Counted from the stretch's first letter, positions 15,058 through 23,641 are shown. The stretch is 32,515 nt of DNA from JAKORR01 sp964608495 (GCA_964608495.1 CAZSOQ010000029.1:1-32515); one strand, 5' to 3'. Program-made: numbers and translations. Notes: generated by a model from the sequence alone, not told the origin.

Positions 15058-17220
15058 ATGCGGTCCCTGACGCAACGTGTACGCGACGAGCTTATGGCGA
15101 CCCGGGACACCGTCTGCCTGCAGCGCGCCCGCCTGGTCACCGAAGCCTATCGGGAGCACGAGGGCGATCCGCCGCCACTCAGGCGCGCCCGGGCCCTCGC
15201 GCACGTCCTGGCCCATATGGACTTGGACCTCGCTTCGAACCCCGTGTTCGCGGGCAACACCTCCTGCCGGCCGCGGGCCTGGATGCTCATCCCGGAGCAC
15301 GGCATCACCAACGACACTCAGGTCCTCCTGGAGAACGAGGGCCTGGACAACCTTCTGGATGGCCAGATTCCCGACGACATGGCGGAGTTCTGGGCCGGGC
15401 GAAGCTTCGGCGGCGCGGCCGGCATCGGGCACCTGGCCGTGGACCTGCAGCGGGTCGTCCATGAGGGCCTGGAGCCCCTGCTCGCCGAGACGCGCCGCCA
15501 CGCGGACGACAGCGACCCCGAGCGTCGCGTGTACCGCGAGGCCATGACGATCGGCCTGGAGGCCGTGATCCACTGGGCCCACCGCTACGCCGATGCTGCG
15601 GAGGAAGCCGCGCGTCGCGAGCGGGAGCCGGTCGTTCGCGCCGCGCACGAGAGGGTGGCCCGAGCCTGCCGCCAGGTCCCTGCCCGGCCTGCCCGCGACC
15701 TCTTCGAGGGCCTGCAGGCCATCGTGCTGACCCACCTGGCCATCGCCCTGGAAGGCCACGGCATGTCGGTGTCCATCGGCCTGCCGGACCGGGTGCTGGC
15801 GCCCTTCCTCGACGACGCCTTCGACCCCGAGGAAGCGACGAATCTGGTCGCGGCCTTCATGCTCAAGATAGCCGCGAATTCCCTCTTCGGCCGCGGGTCG
15901 AAGACGCAGGCGATCACGGTCGGCGGCGCCGACCACCTCGGCCGCAGCCGCTCCAACGATCTCACGACCTGCTTTGTGGAAGCCTGCGACCGGGTGCGCA
16001 TCGGCGACCCGCACCTGTTCCTGCGGTGGCACGAGAGCCTGCCTGCGGCGGTCAAACGGCGGGCGGCGGCGATGCTGGCCCGGGGCGTGAGCATGCCGCT
16101 GCTGATCAACGACGCGCCCACGGCCCAGGGCTTCATGAACGCCGGCGTGGCCGCGGGGGATGCCTGGGAGTACTGCGTGATCGGCTGCAACGAGCTGGGG
16201 ATTCCCGGACGGTCGGCGGAGTCTGCCACGGCGATGGCGGGCACGATCCAGCACCTCGAGCTGCTCAACCAGACGCTGCTCGAAGCCCCCGACCCCGAGG
16301 CGTTCCGGGACATGGGGCGGGTGCTCGCGGCCCTGGAGGAGACGATGGGCCGGCGCGCCCGCGAGATGCGCAGGAACGGCGCGGCCCACAGGCGGCGCAT
16401 GGCCGAGCAGGTGCCCACGCCCTTCACATCAGCCCTCATGCGCGGCTGTATCGCGCGCGGCCGGGACATGCTGGTGGGCATGGACTACCACCTGCCTGGG
16501 GTGTACGAACGCGGCCTCACCAACGCAGCTAACGCCCTGGCGGCCATCGAGGAAGTGGTCTTCGGCGAGCGCGTCGCCTCGATGACGGAGCTGGTGGAGG
16601 CCCTGCGGGCGGATCTTGCCGACGGGGCTCTGCGCAGCCGCCTGCTGTCGGCGCCGAAGTGGGGCAACGACGACGACCGGGCGGACCGCTGGGCGCTCGA
16701 GCTCGTGGCGATGCGCGAGCGCGTCCTCGACGCCGTGGACGCGGAGTTCGCCAGCGCGCCGCACATGGTCTGCCACGTGGTCCGCAGCCTGCACCACGTG
16801 GACGGCCGGCGCATCGCCGCCTCGCCGGACGGGCGCCTGGCCTGGACGCCCGTGGCCGACAGCATCGGGGCGCAGATGGGCACTGCGCGCACGGGCCCCA
16901 CGGGCGTGCTCAACAGCGTGCTGAAGCTGGACGCCGCCCGCTACTACCGCGGCGGCTACAACCTGAACGTGACGCTGCCGAAGGCCGCCGCCACGCCCGA
17001 GGTGATCCTCGCGCTGGTCGAGACCTTCTTCGGCGAGGGCGGCCAGGAGCTGCAGATCAACGCTCTGGACGCGGCGGTGCTGCGCGCGGCGCGCGATAAC
17101 CCGGAGCGTTACGGCGACCTGGTGGTGCGCTTCGCCGGGCTGAGCTCGCGCTTCGTGGACCTGTCGCCGGTCGAGCAGGAAGAGCTCATCCAGCGGGCGG
17201 AGCTGGCCGCGGCCCTGTGA
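15058..17220 (+). CDS. Glycyl-radical enzyme 1 (pyruvate formate-lyase-like fold), divergent
   Basis: This 720-residue protein spans the whole PFL/diol-dehydratase fold. The N-terminus reads LQRARLVTEAYREHEGDPP. The active-site loop has YCVIGCNELG, with thiyl Cys377 and Glu379 forming the Cys-x-Glu pair of glycyl-radical dehydratases and C-S or C-N lyases. KWGNDDDRAD and SPDGR segments follow, then a C-terminal glycyl loop VVRFAGLSSRFVDLS with Gly694. Canonical loops read Arg-Val-Ser/Ala-Gly-Tyr; here Val and Tyr are Phe692 and Leu695. The CxE pair argues against true pyruvate formate-lyase. With fucosidase and rhamnosidase nearby, a 1,2-propanediol dehydratase-type role is one hypothesis. 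No radical-SAM activase is encoded in the window. The SD is weak (GAGG 15042-15045, 12 bases from the ATG), but the start fits the family's first helix. Cytoplasmic. Confidence 0.88.
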   Translation: MRSLTQRVRDELMATRDTVCLQRARLVTEAYREHEGDPPPLRRARALAHVLAHMDLDLASNPVFAGNTSCRPRAWMLIPEHGITNDTQVLLENEGLDNLLDGQIPDDMAEFWAGRSFGGAAGIGHLAVDLQRVVHEGLEPLLAETRRHADDSDPERRVYREAMTIGLEAVIHWAHRYADAAEEAARREREPVVRAAHERVARACRQVPARPARDLFEGLQAIVLTHLAIALEGHGMSVSIGLPDRVLAPFLDDAFDPEEATNLVAAFMLKIAANSLFGRGSKTQAITVGGADHLGRSRSNDLTTCFVEACDRVRIGDPHLFLRWHESLPAAVKRRAAAMLARGVSMPLLINDAPTAQGFMNAGVAAGDAWEYCVIGCNELGIPGRSAESATAMAGTIQHLELLNQTLLEAPDPEAFRDMGRVLAALEETMGRRAREMRRNGAAHRRRMAEQVPTPFTSALMRGCIARGRDMLVGMDYHLPGVYERGLTNAANALAAIEEVVFGERVASMTELVEALRADLADGALRSRLLSAPKWGNDDDRADRWALELVAMRERVLDAVDAEFASAPHMVCHVVRSLHHVDGRRIAASPDGRLAWTPVADSIGAQMGTARTGPTGVLNSVLKLDAARYYRGGYNLNVTLPKAAATPEVILALVETFFGEGGQELQINALDAAVLRAARDNPERYGDLVVRFAGLSSRFVDLSPVEQEELIQRAELAAAL

Positions 17221-17265
17221 GACCGCGCCGCGGCGCCCGCTACCCGACACTGCGAGGTAAGGCCC

Positions 17266-19236
17266 ATGCACGGTCTGGATCTCAGCGGCCTTGATTGGTA
17301 CTGGCGCGGCTGGCGCCCCTGGACCTGGAAGCTCTTCAGCTCCATGGAGACGGGCCAGCAGCTCCGGTGCGACCTGGGCCCCCTGCCGGCCACGGTGCCC
17401 GGCACGGTCCAGAAGGCCCTGCTCGACGCCGGGCTGCTTGAGGACTGGTATGTGGGCATGAACTCGCTCGCGGCCGAGTGGGTCGAGCACCGGCACTGGG
17501 AGCTGACCGCGCGCCTGCCCGGCCGGGAGCTGGCCGGCGCCCGGCGCCTGCGCCTTTCGGCCGAGGGCCTGGACTACTCGGGATGGGTCCTCGTGGACGG
17601 GCGCGAGGTGGCGACCTTCAGCGGCGTCCTCAAGCCGCAGCGCTTCGACCTCACCGGGTACCTGGCCGACGGGCGCGACCACTATCTCACCCTTGTCTTC
17701 GACGAGCCGCCACCCGAGCAGGGGCAGATCGGCTTCACCTCGCGATCGCGCTACTTCAAGCCGCGGCACAACTACGGCTGGGACTGGTGCCCGCGCTTCG
17801 TGCCCATCGGCGTCTGGGGCGCTCTGGCCCTCCAGCGCGACCTCGAGGCCGAGGTCGAGGTGGTCAAGGTCTGGTCCGATCTGGCCGAGGACCTCGCCAC
17901 CGGCGCGCTCAGACTCACGCTCCTCTACGACCCGGCGGGCGAGCCCGAGGACCTGACCGTCCGCCTGCGCGTGACCGACGGGGGCCGCGACGTCGCCCGC
18001 CACGAGGCGCCCCTGGCGCCCGGGCAGCACGAGCTGGCGCTGGACGGGCTTGCCGTCGAGCCCTGGTGGCCCAACGGCGAGGGTTCCCAGAAGACCTACG
18101 TCCTCGCCGTCGAGGTCGTGGATGCCCAGGGCGCGGTCGCCTGGCGCGACGAGCGCAAGGTCGGCTTCAAGCGCGTGCGCTGGCTTCCCTGCGAGGGGGC
18201 GCCCGAGGACGCGCTGCCCTGGGTCTGCGAGGTGAACGGCCGCCCGATCTTCCTCCAGGGCGTCAACTGGTCGCCGATCCGCGTGAACCACGCGGACATT
18301 GACCCGGCCGAATACCACCCTCGGATAGACCTGTACCGCGGGATGGGCTGCAACCTGTTCCGCGTCTGGGGCGGCGCCTACCTCGAGACGGAGGGCTTCT
18401 ACGGCCTCTGCGACGAGGCCGGCATCCTGGTCTGGCAGGAGTTCCCGCTCTCGTCGTCAGGCGTTGACAACTGGCCGCCCGAGGACCCCGAGGTGATCGA
18501 GGAGCTGGTGCGCATCGCCCGCTCCTACATCCACCGCCGCGCGCACCACGTCTCGCTGCTGATGTGGTGCGGGGGGAACGAGCTACTGGGCGGGCCCGAG
18601 GGATCGAAGGTCGGCAGCTCGGTGCCGGCGCCGCCGGACCATCCGTGCCTGGCGGCCCTGCGGGACGTGGTGCGCGAGGAGGACCCCACCCGGCGCTTCC
18701 AGCACACGTCGCCCAGCGGCCCGCGGGCGCACGGGAACGCCGCCGAGTGGGGCCGGGGCGTGCACCACGAGGTGCACGGGCCCTGGGGCTTCGACGGGAA
18801 CGTGGAGGCCTACCAGGAGTACTGGCGCGGCGACGACGCGCTGTTCCGGGCTGAGGTGGGCGTGCCCGGCGCCTGCGACGTCGAGCTCATCAAGCGCTAC
18901 TGCCCCGAGGCGTGGTGGCCGCCCAACAGCCCCACCTGGGCTCATTCCTGCCTGTGGTGGATCATGTGGGACAGGCTCAGCACCCTGGGCGACCTACCCC
19001 CGGAGGAGGCCCTGGCGGCCTACGTGCGCCAGACGCAGGCCGAGCAGGCCGAGGCCCTGGGCTTCGTGGCCGAGACCTGCAAGCGGCGCTTCCCGCGCTG
19101 CGGGGGCTTCCTGATCTGGCACGGGCACGACTGCTTCCCATGTCCCATCAACAACTCCGTGATAGACTTCGAGGGCCGCCCCAAGCCGGGCTACTTCGCC
19201 CTCCAGCGCGTGTTCACCAGCCGCTACTCCGACTAG
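17266..19236 (+). CDS. GH2 beta-mannosidase-like protein, short form
   Basis: This 656-residue GH2 protein resembles beta-mannosidases. It has an N-terminal jelly roll with TVPGTVQKALLDAG and HNYGWDWCPRFVP, the latter matching the mannosidase FGWDWGPR motif, and then an Ig-like domain. Its TIM barrel has acid/base Glu439 in WCGGNEL and likely nucleophile Glu530 in RAEVGVPG. It stops right at the barrel end (RPKPGYFALQRVF), so the C-terminal Ig-like domains of usual 800-870-residue beta-mannosidases are missing. There is no signal peptide, so it should act in the cytoplasm on imported mannosides. ATG 17266 has GAGG (17254-17257) eight bases upstream. It follows glycyl-radical enzyme 1 by 45 bases and is probably co-transcribed. 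Exo-beta-glucosaminidase or another beta-glycoside specificity cannot be excluded. Confidence 0.9.
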   Translation: MHGLDLSGLDWYWRGWRPWTWKLFSSMETGQQLRCDLGPLPATVPGTVQKALLDAGLLEDWYVGMNSLAAEWVEHRHWELTARLPGRELAGARRLRLSAEGLDYSGWVLVDGREVATFSGVLKPQRFDLTGYLADGRDHYLTLVFDEPPPEQGQIGFTSRSRYFKPRHNYGWDWCPRFVPIGVWGALALQRDLEAEVEVVKVWSDLAEDLATGALRLTLLYDPAGEPEDLTVRLRVTDGGRDVARHEAPLAPGQHELALDGLAVEPWWPNGEGSQKTYVLAVEVVDAQGAVAWRDERKVGFKRVRWLPCEGAPEDALPWVCEVNGRPIFLQGVNWSPIRVNHADIDPAEYHPRIDLYRGMGCNLFRVWGGAYLETEGFYGLCDEAGILVWQEFPLSSSGVDNWPPEDPEVIEELVRIARSYIHRRAHHVSLLMWCGGNELLGGPEGSKVGSSVPAPPDHPCLAALRDVVREEDPTRRFQHTSPSGPRAHGNAAEWGRGVHHEVHGPWGFDGNVEAYQEYWRGDDALFRAEVGVPGACDVELIKRYCPEAWWPPNSPTWAHSCLWWIMWDRLSTLGDLPPEEALAAYVRQTQAEQAEALGFVAETCKRRFPRCGGFLIWHGHDCFPCPINNSVIDFEGRPKPGYFALQRVFTSRYSD

Positions 19237-19300
19237 GCCCTCTCCCGGCCTGCGAGAGCGAAGGCCCTCCGGCCGCCGCGGCGAATACTCGTGGACCGAC

Positions 19301-19331
19301 GTGGGTGGGCCTCCACGCGCGGGACACCCAC
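19301..19331 (+). repeat. Inverted repeat just upstream of the slipin gene
   Basis: GTGGGTG (19301-19307) and CACCCAC (19325-19331) form a perfect 7-bp inverted repeat with a 17-base interior. It ends nine bases before the slipin AGGGAG (19341-19346), within the 118-base gap after the mannosidase gene. It could be a leader hairpin or an operator; chance occurrence is quite possible. Confidence 0.25.
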
Positions 19332-19354
19332 AGACAACCAAGGGAGTGGTGTGG

Positions 19355-20107
19355 ATGATCGCGTTGCTGGTTGTGCTTGTCGTGTTCCTCGTGGTCTACT
19401 TTCTCTCCGGGTTCCGCATTCTCTACCAGTACGAGCGGGGCGTGGTTTTCACCCTGGGGGTCTTCCGCGGCGTGCGCGAGCCGGGCCTGCGCTGGATCCT
19501 GCCCATCTTCCAGACCATGCGGAAGGTGGACATGCGCATCAAGACGGCCGACATACCGCGCCAGGAGGTCATCACCAAGGACAACATCCCGGTCCTGGCC
19601 AACACCGTCGTTTACTTCAGGGTGGTCCGGCCCGAGGACTCGATCATCAAGATCGAGGACTACGTGTTCGCCGTGCGTCAGTACACCCAGGCCGCGCTGC
19701 GCGACGTAGTCGGCAACAGCGAGCTGGACTTCGTGCTGAGCGAACGCGAGCAGATCGCGGGGGCCATCCGGGCGATGGTCGAGAGCGAGACGGGCGAGTG
19801 GGGCGTGGACATCGAGTCGATCAAGATCCAGGAGATCGAGCTGCCGGCGGAGATGAAGCGCGCCATGGCCAAGCAGGCCGAGGCGGAGCGGGAGCGGCGC
19901 GCCATCATCATCGCCTCCGAGGGCGAGCTGAGCGCCTCCGTCAACCTCCAGCAGGCCGCGCACAACCTGTCCCAGGCGGAAGGAGCGCTGCATCTGCGGA
20001 CGCTGCAGACCATCCGCGACATCGCGGCCGACCCGTCCGAGAAGATCGTGCTGTTCCTGCCGTCGGACTTGGTGCGCGTGGCCGGTGGCCTGTCGGGCAG
20101 GGAATGA
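19355..20107 (+). CDS. Slipin/stomatin-family SPFH membrane protein
   Basis: This 250-residue protein is a small SPFH (band 7) protein of the slipin/stomatin type. An N-terminal membrane segment (about 1-18, MIALLVVLVVFLVVYF) is followed by the SPFH core (YERGVVFTLGVFRG, PGLRWILP, TKDNIPVLANTVVYFRV, ALRDVVGNSELD). A coiled-coil tail with KQAEAERERRA and LQQAA repeats ends in LFLPSDLVRVAGG. Slipins assemble into oligomeric membrane scaffolds and are commonly encoded beside NfeD, a membrane protease partner. No NfeD gene is visible here; instead a decarboxylase begins six bases after the stop. ATG 19355 has AGGGAG (19341-19346) eight bases upstream; GTG codons at 19346 and 19349 are in frame but overlap or abut the SD. 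Confidence 0.93.
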   Translation: MIALLVVLVVFLVVYFLSGFRILYQYERGVVFTLGVFRGVREPGLRWILPIFQTMRKVDMRIKTADIPRQEVITKDNIPVLANTVVYFRVVRPEDSIIKIEDYVFAVRQYTQAALRDVVGNSELDFVLSEREQIAGAIRAMVESETGEWGVDIESIKIQEIELPAEMKRAMAKQAEAERERRAIIIASEGELSASVNLQQAAHNLSQAEGALHLRTLQTIRDIAADPSEKIVLFLPSDLVRVAGGLSGRE

Positions 20108-20113
20108 GGGCCG

Positions 20114-20962
20114 ATGATAGACAGGAGAGTGAGGTACCTCCAGCTCGCCTTCAACGACGATGCGGCGACGGCGGAGCGAATCGTGCCCACGCTCCCCCGA
20201 GACCCGCGGATCCTGATTGAGGCCGGGACGCCGTTCATAAAGCTGGAGGGTATGGCCGGCGTGCGCATGCTGCGCTTGTTGTGGCCGGGGGGCCTGATCG
20301 CCGACCTCAAGACCACTGACGGCGGCACCCAGGAGGTGGCTATGGTCGCCGAGGCGGGCGCGAGCGCGGCCACCGTCTACGGAAGCTGTCCCACCGAGAC
20401 CCTCGACCGCTTCATTGAAGCCTGCCGGTGCGAGGAGATCGATTGCTTCATTGACATGCTCGGCGTGGCCGACCCGTTGCACGTCATGCGCCGGCTGCGC
20501 CAGCCGCCCTCGGCGGTCGTGCTCCACCGCGGCAGGGATGAGGAGAACACGCGCGGCAAGGTCATAGGCTACAAGCACGTCGCCCGCATCCGCAGCAAGT
20601 ACGATGTGGCCATCTCGGCGGCCGGTGGCGTGGACCTGAAGGAAGCGCGCAGCGCCATCTTCAACGGGGCGAACATCGTCGTGGTCAATATCGTGGCTCC
20701 GGGGGCTCCGTGGGAAGGCATCAAGTCCGACGGCGACGTCGCCGCGCTGGCTCGCCAATTCCTCACCACCATCGGCTCGCGTCCCATCGAGCCCGGGGAG
20801 CACCCGGCCTGGGACACGTCCTCTATCCCATCGCCAGGGGGGCGCCTCGCCCGCGCTCTCACGCCGACGGACTCGCAGCGCCGCCAGCCGGACTGGCTGG
20901 CCGTCCTGAGGAGCGTGCTGCGCAGCCTGGCGGAGGATTCCGCGAAGCGGCGGGGCAGGTAG
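20114..20962 (+). CDS. HUMPS-family decarboxylase (hexulose-6-phosphate synthase/ketogulonate-6-P decarboxylase-like)
   Basis: This 282-residue protein belongs to the orotidine monophosphate decarboxylase suprafamily. It shows VRYLQLAFN, IEAGTP (36-40 region) and the active-site signature ADLKTTD (Asp64, Lys66, Asp69), with VVLHRGRDEE (His138, Arg141) and AAGGV (170-173). The family includes 3-hexulose-6-phosphate synthase (HPS, formaldehyde fixation) and 3-keto-L-gulonate-6-phosphate decarboxylase (KGPDC). At positions reported to separate them, it has Asp114, Ala170 and no Arg near 192, all HPS-like, but Arg141, which is KGPDC-like. No 6-phospho-3-hexuloisomerase is present, as would be expected for the ribulose monophosphate pathway. 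A charged tail of about 60 residues extends past the usual 210-220-residue domain. It starts six bases after the slipin stop, suggesting translational coupling. Confidence 0.85.
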   Translation: MIDRRVRYLQLAFNDDAATAERIVPTLPRDPRILIEAGTPFIKLEGMAGVRMLRLLWPGGLIADLKTTDGGTQEVAMVAEAGASAATVYGSCPTETLDRFIEACRCEEIDCFIDMLGVADPLHVMRRLRQPPSAVVLHRGRDEENTRGKVIGYKHVARIRSKYDVAISAAGGVDLKEARSAIFNGANIVVVNIVAPGAPWEGIKSDGDVAALARQFLTTIGSRPIEPGEHPAWDTSSIPSPGGRLARALTPTDSQRRQPDWLAVLRSVLRSLAEDSAKRRGR

Positions 20963-21015
20963 CGGCGGTCACGGGCATCGTTCGGCGGCCCCGCCGCATC
21001 GGGCCTGTCGGGGGG

Positions 21016-21030
21016 CTGGCGGGGCGCCAG
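21016..21030. terminator. Small hairpin between convergent genes
   Basis: CTGGCG (21016-21021) and CGCCAG (21025-21030) form a perfect 6-bp stem with a GGG loop. It lies in the 96-base gap between the convergent decarboxylase and GH36-like genes, where a bidirectional terminator would be expected. No T-run flanks it on either strand, so this is weak evidence. Confidence 0.25.
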
Positions 21031-21058
21031 GGCCGCACCGTCCTCGCGCGCCGTGACC

Positions 21059-23437
21059 TCACCTGCCGCCCGGTGGCGGTGCCTCGAAGGCGACCGCCCA
21101 CTCGACCGGTTCCGCGCCGAAGACCAGCTTCAGCGCCACGACCCTCCCTCCCGCGGGTCCTTCGCTCACCGTCCTCGGGGCATCGTCGCGGACCTCCCAG
21201 CCGGACGGGACATAGATCATCACATGCCCCTGTTCCCCCGCGGGCCGCACGCAGCGCCCGGACAGCCGGTTTGCCCTCGCGTCCCACGCCACGTCCTCAA
21301 GCTCGACGGCTCCCTGCGTGACGTGCAGGTCCGTCGAGATCACCCAGGGATGCGCCGGGCGCCGCTGCACGGCCAGGACCCTCGCGTCGTGCGCCGGGAC
21401 CTCGAAGCTCACCACGTCCTCCCCGTCGGCGACCAGCGTCAGCGTCCAGTACTCCCAGGCAACGAGCGGCTGCCCACCGCACCCCAGGTCCTCGCCCGAG
21501 ACTTCGAAGCAGCGCTCCGCCTCGTCCAGGTTCACCGCCGCGACCACGCTCCATCGCCCCCACGGCCGCTCGATCCGCAGGCAGTGCAGCTTCGGGGAGT
21601 CGTCCGGGTAGAGGGACGTGAACAGGTCCAGCGGCCGGGCGCACTCGGTATACCGCGGCAGCACGCTCTTGATCAGCGCGAGCCGGTCCTCCGGCAGGTC
21701 GGGCAGGTGGTCGCCCAGCATGACCGGCCCGCCGCAGATCCCGAAGAGCGTCGTCGTGATCCGCGCCTCGTTCTCGGGCACGCCGCCCACGGTCATCACA
21801 TTGCCCGAGTCGTTCACGTACAGCTTGCGGTGCGTGTAGTAGTGGGTGGCCATCTGGAGCATCGCGAACTTGTGTAGCCACCAGTTCTCCGGGTGGTAGG
21901 TCACCTCGTGCCCGGCCTCGGGGCAGATCGGCCGCCCCTCGCCATAGTCGGGGCCCACGCGCACAGCGTCCAGGATCCCGACGTTCTGCAGCGTCACGCC
22001 GCTGCTCCCCAGCAGGTACGTGTCGTCGCCGGCGGCCTCCCTGGCGACCCGCATGGCCGCCCGGTAGGCCTCGGGGCCGCGGATCAGGCTCGTGTCGTAC
22101 AGCTCGCCATATCGCCACACGCCGGGCGTTGAGCCGGAGGCCGCCTCGAGGAAGTCCACCATGTAGTACCGCACACCGAGCTTGCGGTACTCGGAGAACA
22201 CGTGCCGCAGCCAGGCGTGCGTGCGCGGGTGGGTCGGGTCCAGGATGTACTGCCCGCCCCACGCCGAGGCCGGCTGCGTGCACCGGTCCATGTAGTACCA
22301 GCGGCCCTCGTAGTAGTTGAGGAGCTCGCCGTCCTCGCCGCGGAGGAAGACGTCGCGGAACTCCGCCACCAGGTCCTCGGCCAGCTCCGAGATCCAGAAC
22401 AGCCCGCACCACAGCCCCAGCTCCAGCCCCGCCTCGGCCAGCCGCTCCACCAGCCAGGCCAGCCCGTGCGGGAAGCATTCCTCGTTCGTGCGTAGCCAGT
22501 AGCCGGGCAGGTTGCGGTACAGGTTCCCTATCGAGACCCAGACGTAGCCCACGCCGAAGCCCGCGAGGCGCTCCCGGATCGCTCGCACGTTCTCCAGCAC
22601 CACCTCCTCGTAAACGGCGGCGAAGGCGTCCTTCCACGACCAGCCGACCCACCCCACGGGCTGCGGGGCCCAGATCCTCGGGCGGTACCAGTCCTGCACC
22701 AGGTCGGCCCACTGCTCCAGCGGCAGGTACGGGTCCTCGGAGAGGGTGACCATCAGCTTCTCGCCCTCGACGAAATCGCCGGGCCTGAGCTCGTGGCCGT
22801 CGAAATCGCAGTAGGCCGTCAGGGACCGCACCGCGCCGTCGAACCGCAGCCCCACTTCCGTCTTGCACCGGTCCAGCGTGATGAAGCTCGCGGTCAGGGT
22901 CATCTCGCCCGCCGGGTTGTGCAGGTGGCCGATGGTCTGGCTCACGTGCTCGCCGCCGTCGGCGTCCAGCCGCTTGACCCAGCAGTGCCTCTGCGTCCCC
23001 GTCTCGCAGAAGAAGCTCGCCCGCTCGTCCAGCGGCCCCAGGTCCAGGGCCCCGGCTTCGTCCTCGCCCACCGCCAGCAGCGTCAGCCGCCCCAGCCGCA
23101 CCGGCGCCTCGCCCGTGTTCCTGACGCGCGTGCCCACCACCACGAAGGGCTGCTCGCGGTACACATCGAGGCGCAGCTCCAGCTCCAGGCCCTGCTCGGC
23201 CCAGGCATACAGCGCCGTCACCCGCGCGTAGGGCCCGAAGCTCGACTCGCGCTCCAGCGCCCGCACGAGGCTGAGCATTTCGCCCTCGCCGGCGCTCAGA
23301 GGCCGTCCATCGGCCTCCAGGACGACGGGGCTGTGCCGGAAGCCAAGCCCGGGTGTCGCCCGAGCCGCCAGCGAGTATCGCCCGCCCGACGGGTCGAAGG
23401 CCAGCGTGTTGGCCGAGGTATGGACGATGGTCTCCAT
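21059..23437 (-). CDS. GH36/melibiase-like clan GH-D glycosidase (probable alpha-galactosidase type)
   Basis: This 792-residue protein has the layout of GH36-type retaining alpha-galactosidases. An N-terminal beta-sandwich (about 1-255) contains AWAEQGLELELRLDVYREQP. A TIM barrel (about 260-600) has VGWSWKDAF, LELGLWCGLFWIS, the nucleophile strand YYMVDFLEAA (Asp428) and the acid/base segment AVRVGPDYGEG (Asp497). A C-terminal beta domain follows, with about 100 extra residues after the usual end (AVQRRPAHPW onward). There is no signal peptide, so it is cytoplasmic. ATG 23437 has GGAGGGA (23446-23452) eight bases upstream; the frame is open further but without family similarity. It is divergent from the sulfatase gene. 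The motifs support clan GH-D well, while alpha-galactose specificity is inferred. Confidence 0.87.
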   Translation of the reverse strand: METIVHTSANTLAFDPSGGRYSLAARATPGLGFRHSPVVLEADGRPLSAGEGEMLSLVRALERESSFGPYARVTALYAWAEQGLELELRLDVYREQPFVVVGTRVRNTGEAPVRLGRLTLLAVGEDEAGALDLGPLDERASFFCETGTQRHCWVKRLDADGGEHVSQTIGHLHNPAGEMTLTASFITLDRCKTEVGLRFDGAVRSLTAYCDFDGHELRPGDFVEGEKLMVTLSEDPYLPLEQWADLVQDWYRPRIWAPQPVGWVGWSWKDAFAAVYEEVVLENVRAIRERLAGFGVGYVWVSIGNLYRNLPGYWLRTNEECFPHGLAWLVERLAEAGLELGLWCGLFWISELAEDLVAEFRDVFLRGEDGELLNYYEGRWYYMDRCTQPASAWGGQYILDPTHPRTHAWLRHVFSEYRKLGVRYYMVDFLEAASGSTPGVWRYGELYDTSLIRGPEAYRAAMRVAREAAGDDTYLLGSSGVTLQNVGILDAVRVGPDYGEGRPICPEAGHEVTYHPENWWLHKFAMLQMATHYYTHRKLYVNDSGNVMTVGGVPENEARITTTLFGICGGPVMLGDHLPDLPEDRLALIKSVLPRYTECARPLDLFTSLYPDDSPKLHCLRIERPWGRWSVVAAVNLDEAERCFEVSGEDLGCGGQPLVAWEYWTLTLVADGEDVVSFEVPAHDARVLAVQRRPAHPWVISTDLHVTQGAVELEDVAWDARANRLSGRCVRPAGEQGHVMIYVPSGWEVRDDAPRTVSEGPAGGRVVALKLVFGAEPVEWAVAFEAPPPGGR

Positions 23438-23550
23438 GCTCGTCGTCCCTCCACCCGGTACTGGGTCACGCGCCCGCGCCCCCGCCTGACGCCGGCAGGC
23501 AGTCTCGCAGGCCACGCGGCGCCTTCCCGCCCGACCGCGTCGTCCCTGTC

Positions 23551-23579
23551 TTACCGCCCGCCACCGAATCTGCTATAAC
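23551..23579 (+). promoter_or_regulatory. Candidate extended -10 promoter for the sulfatase operon
   Basis: TATAAC (23574-23579) is preceded by TG one base away (23571-23572), giving an extended -10 element. TTACCG (23551-23556) lies 17 bases upstream as a weak -35. AT-rich hexamers are rare in this DNA. Transcription would start near 23586, giving a leader of about 85 bases that contains a 9-bp hairpin before the SD. It sits in the 233-base divergent gap. Confidence 0.45.
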
Positions 23580-23617
23580 ATCCCTGCCTCATGGTGCGGG
23601 CGAGGGGGCACGCCAAG

Positions 23618-23641
23618 GCGCCCGGCCCAGACGCCGGGCGC
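23618..23641 (+). promoter_or_regulatory. Leader hairpin before the sulfatase gene
   Basis: GCGCCCGGC (23618-23626) pairs perfectly with GCCGGGCGC (23633-23641) around a six-base loop, CCAGAC. It lies between the candidate promoter and the GGAGG (23656-23660) of the sulfatase, so it would be transcribed in the 5' leader. It may stabilise the mRNA, attenuate it, or bind a regulator as DNA; nothing decides between these. Confidence 0.35.

Noticed and set aside
17225..17236. Perfect 12-bp palindrome GCGCCGCGGCGC after glycyl-radical enzyme 1
   Set aside because: Made only of G and C with no room for a stable loop; expected by chance here.
16429..18318. 629-codon antisense frame across glycyl-radical enzyme 1 and the mannosidase
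   Set aside because: It spans two convincing genes and their spacer and shows no domain motif.
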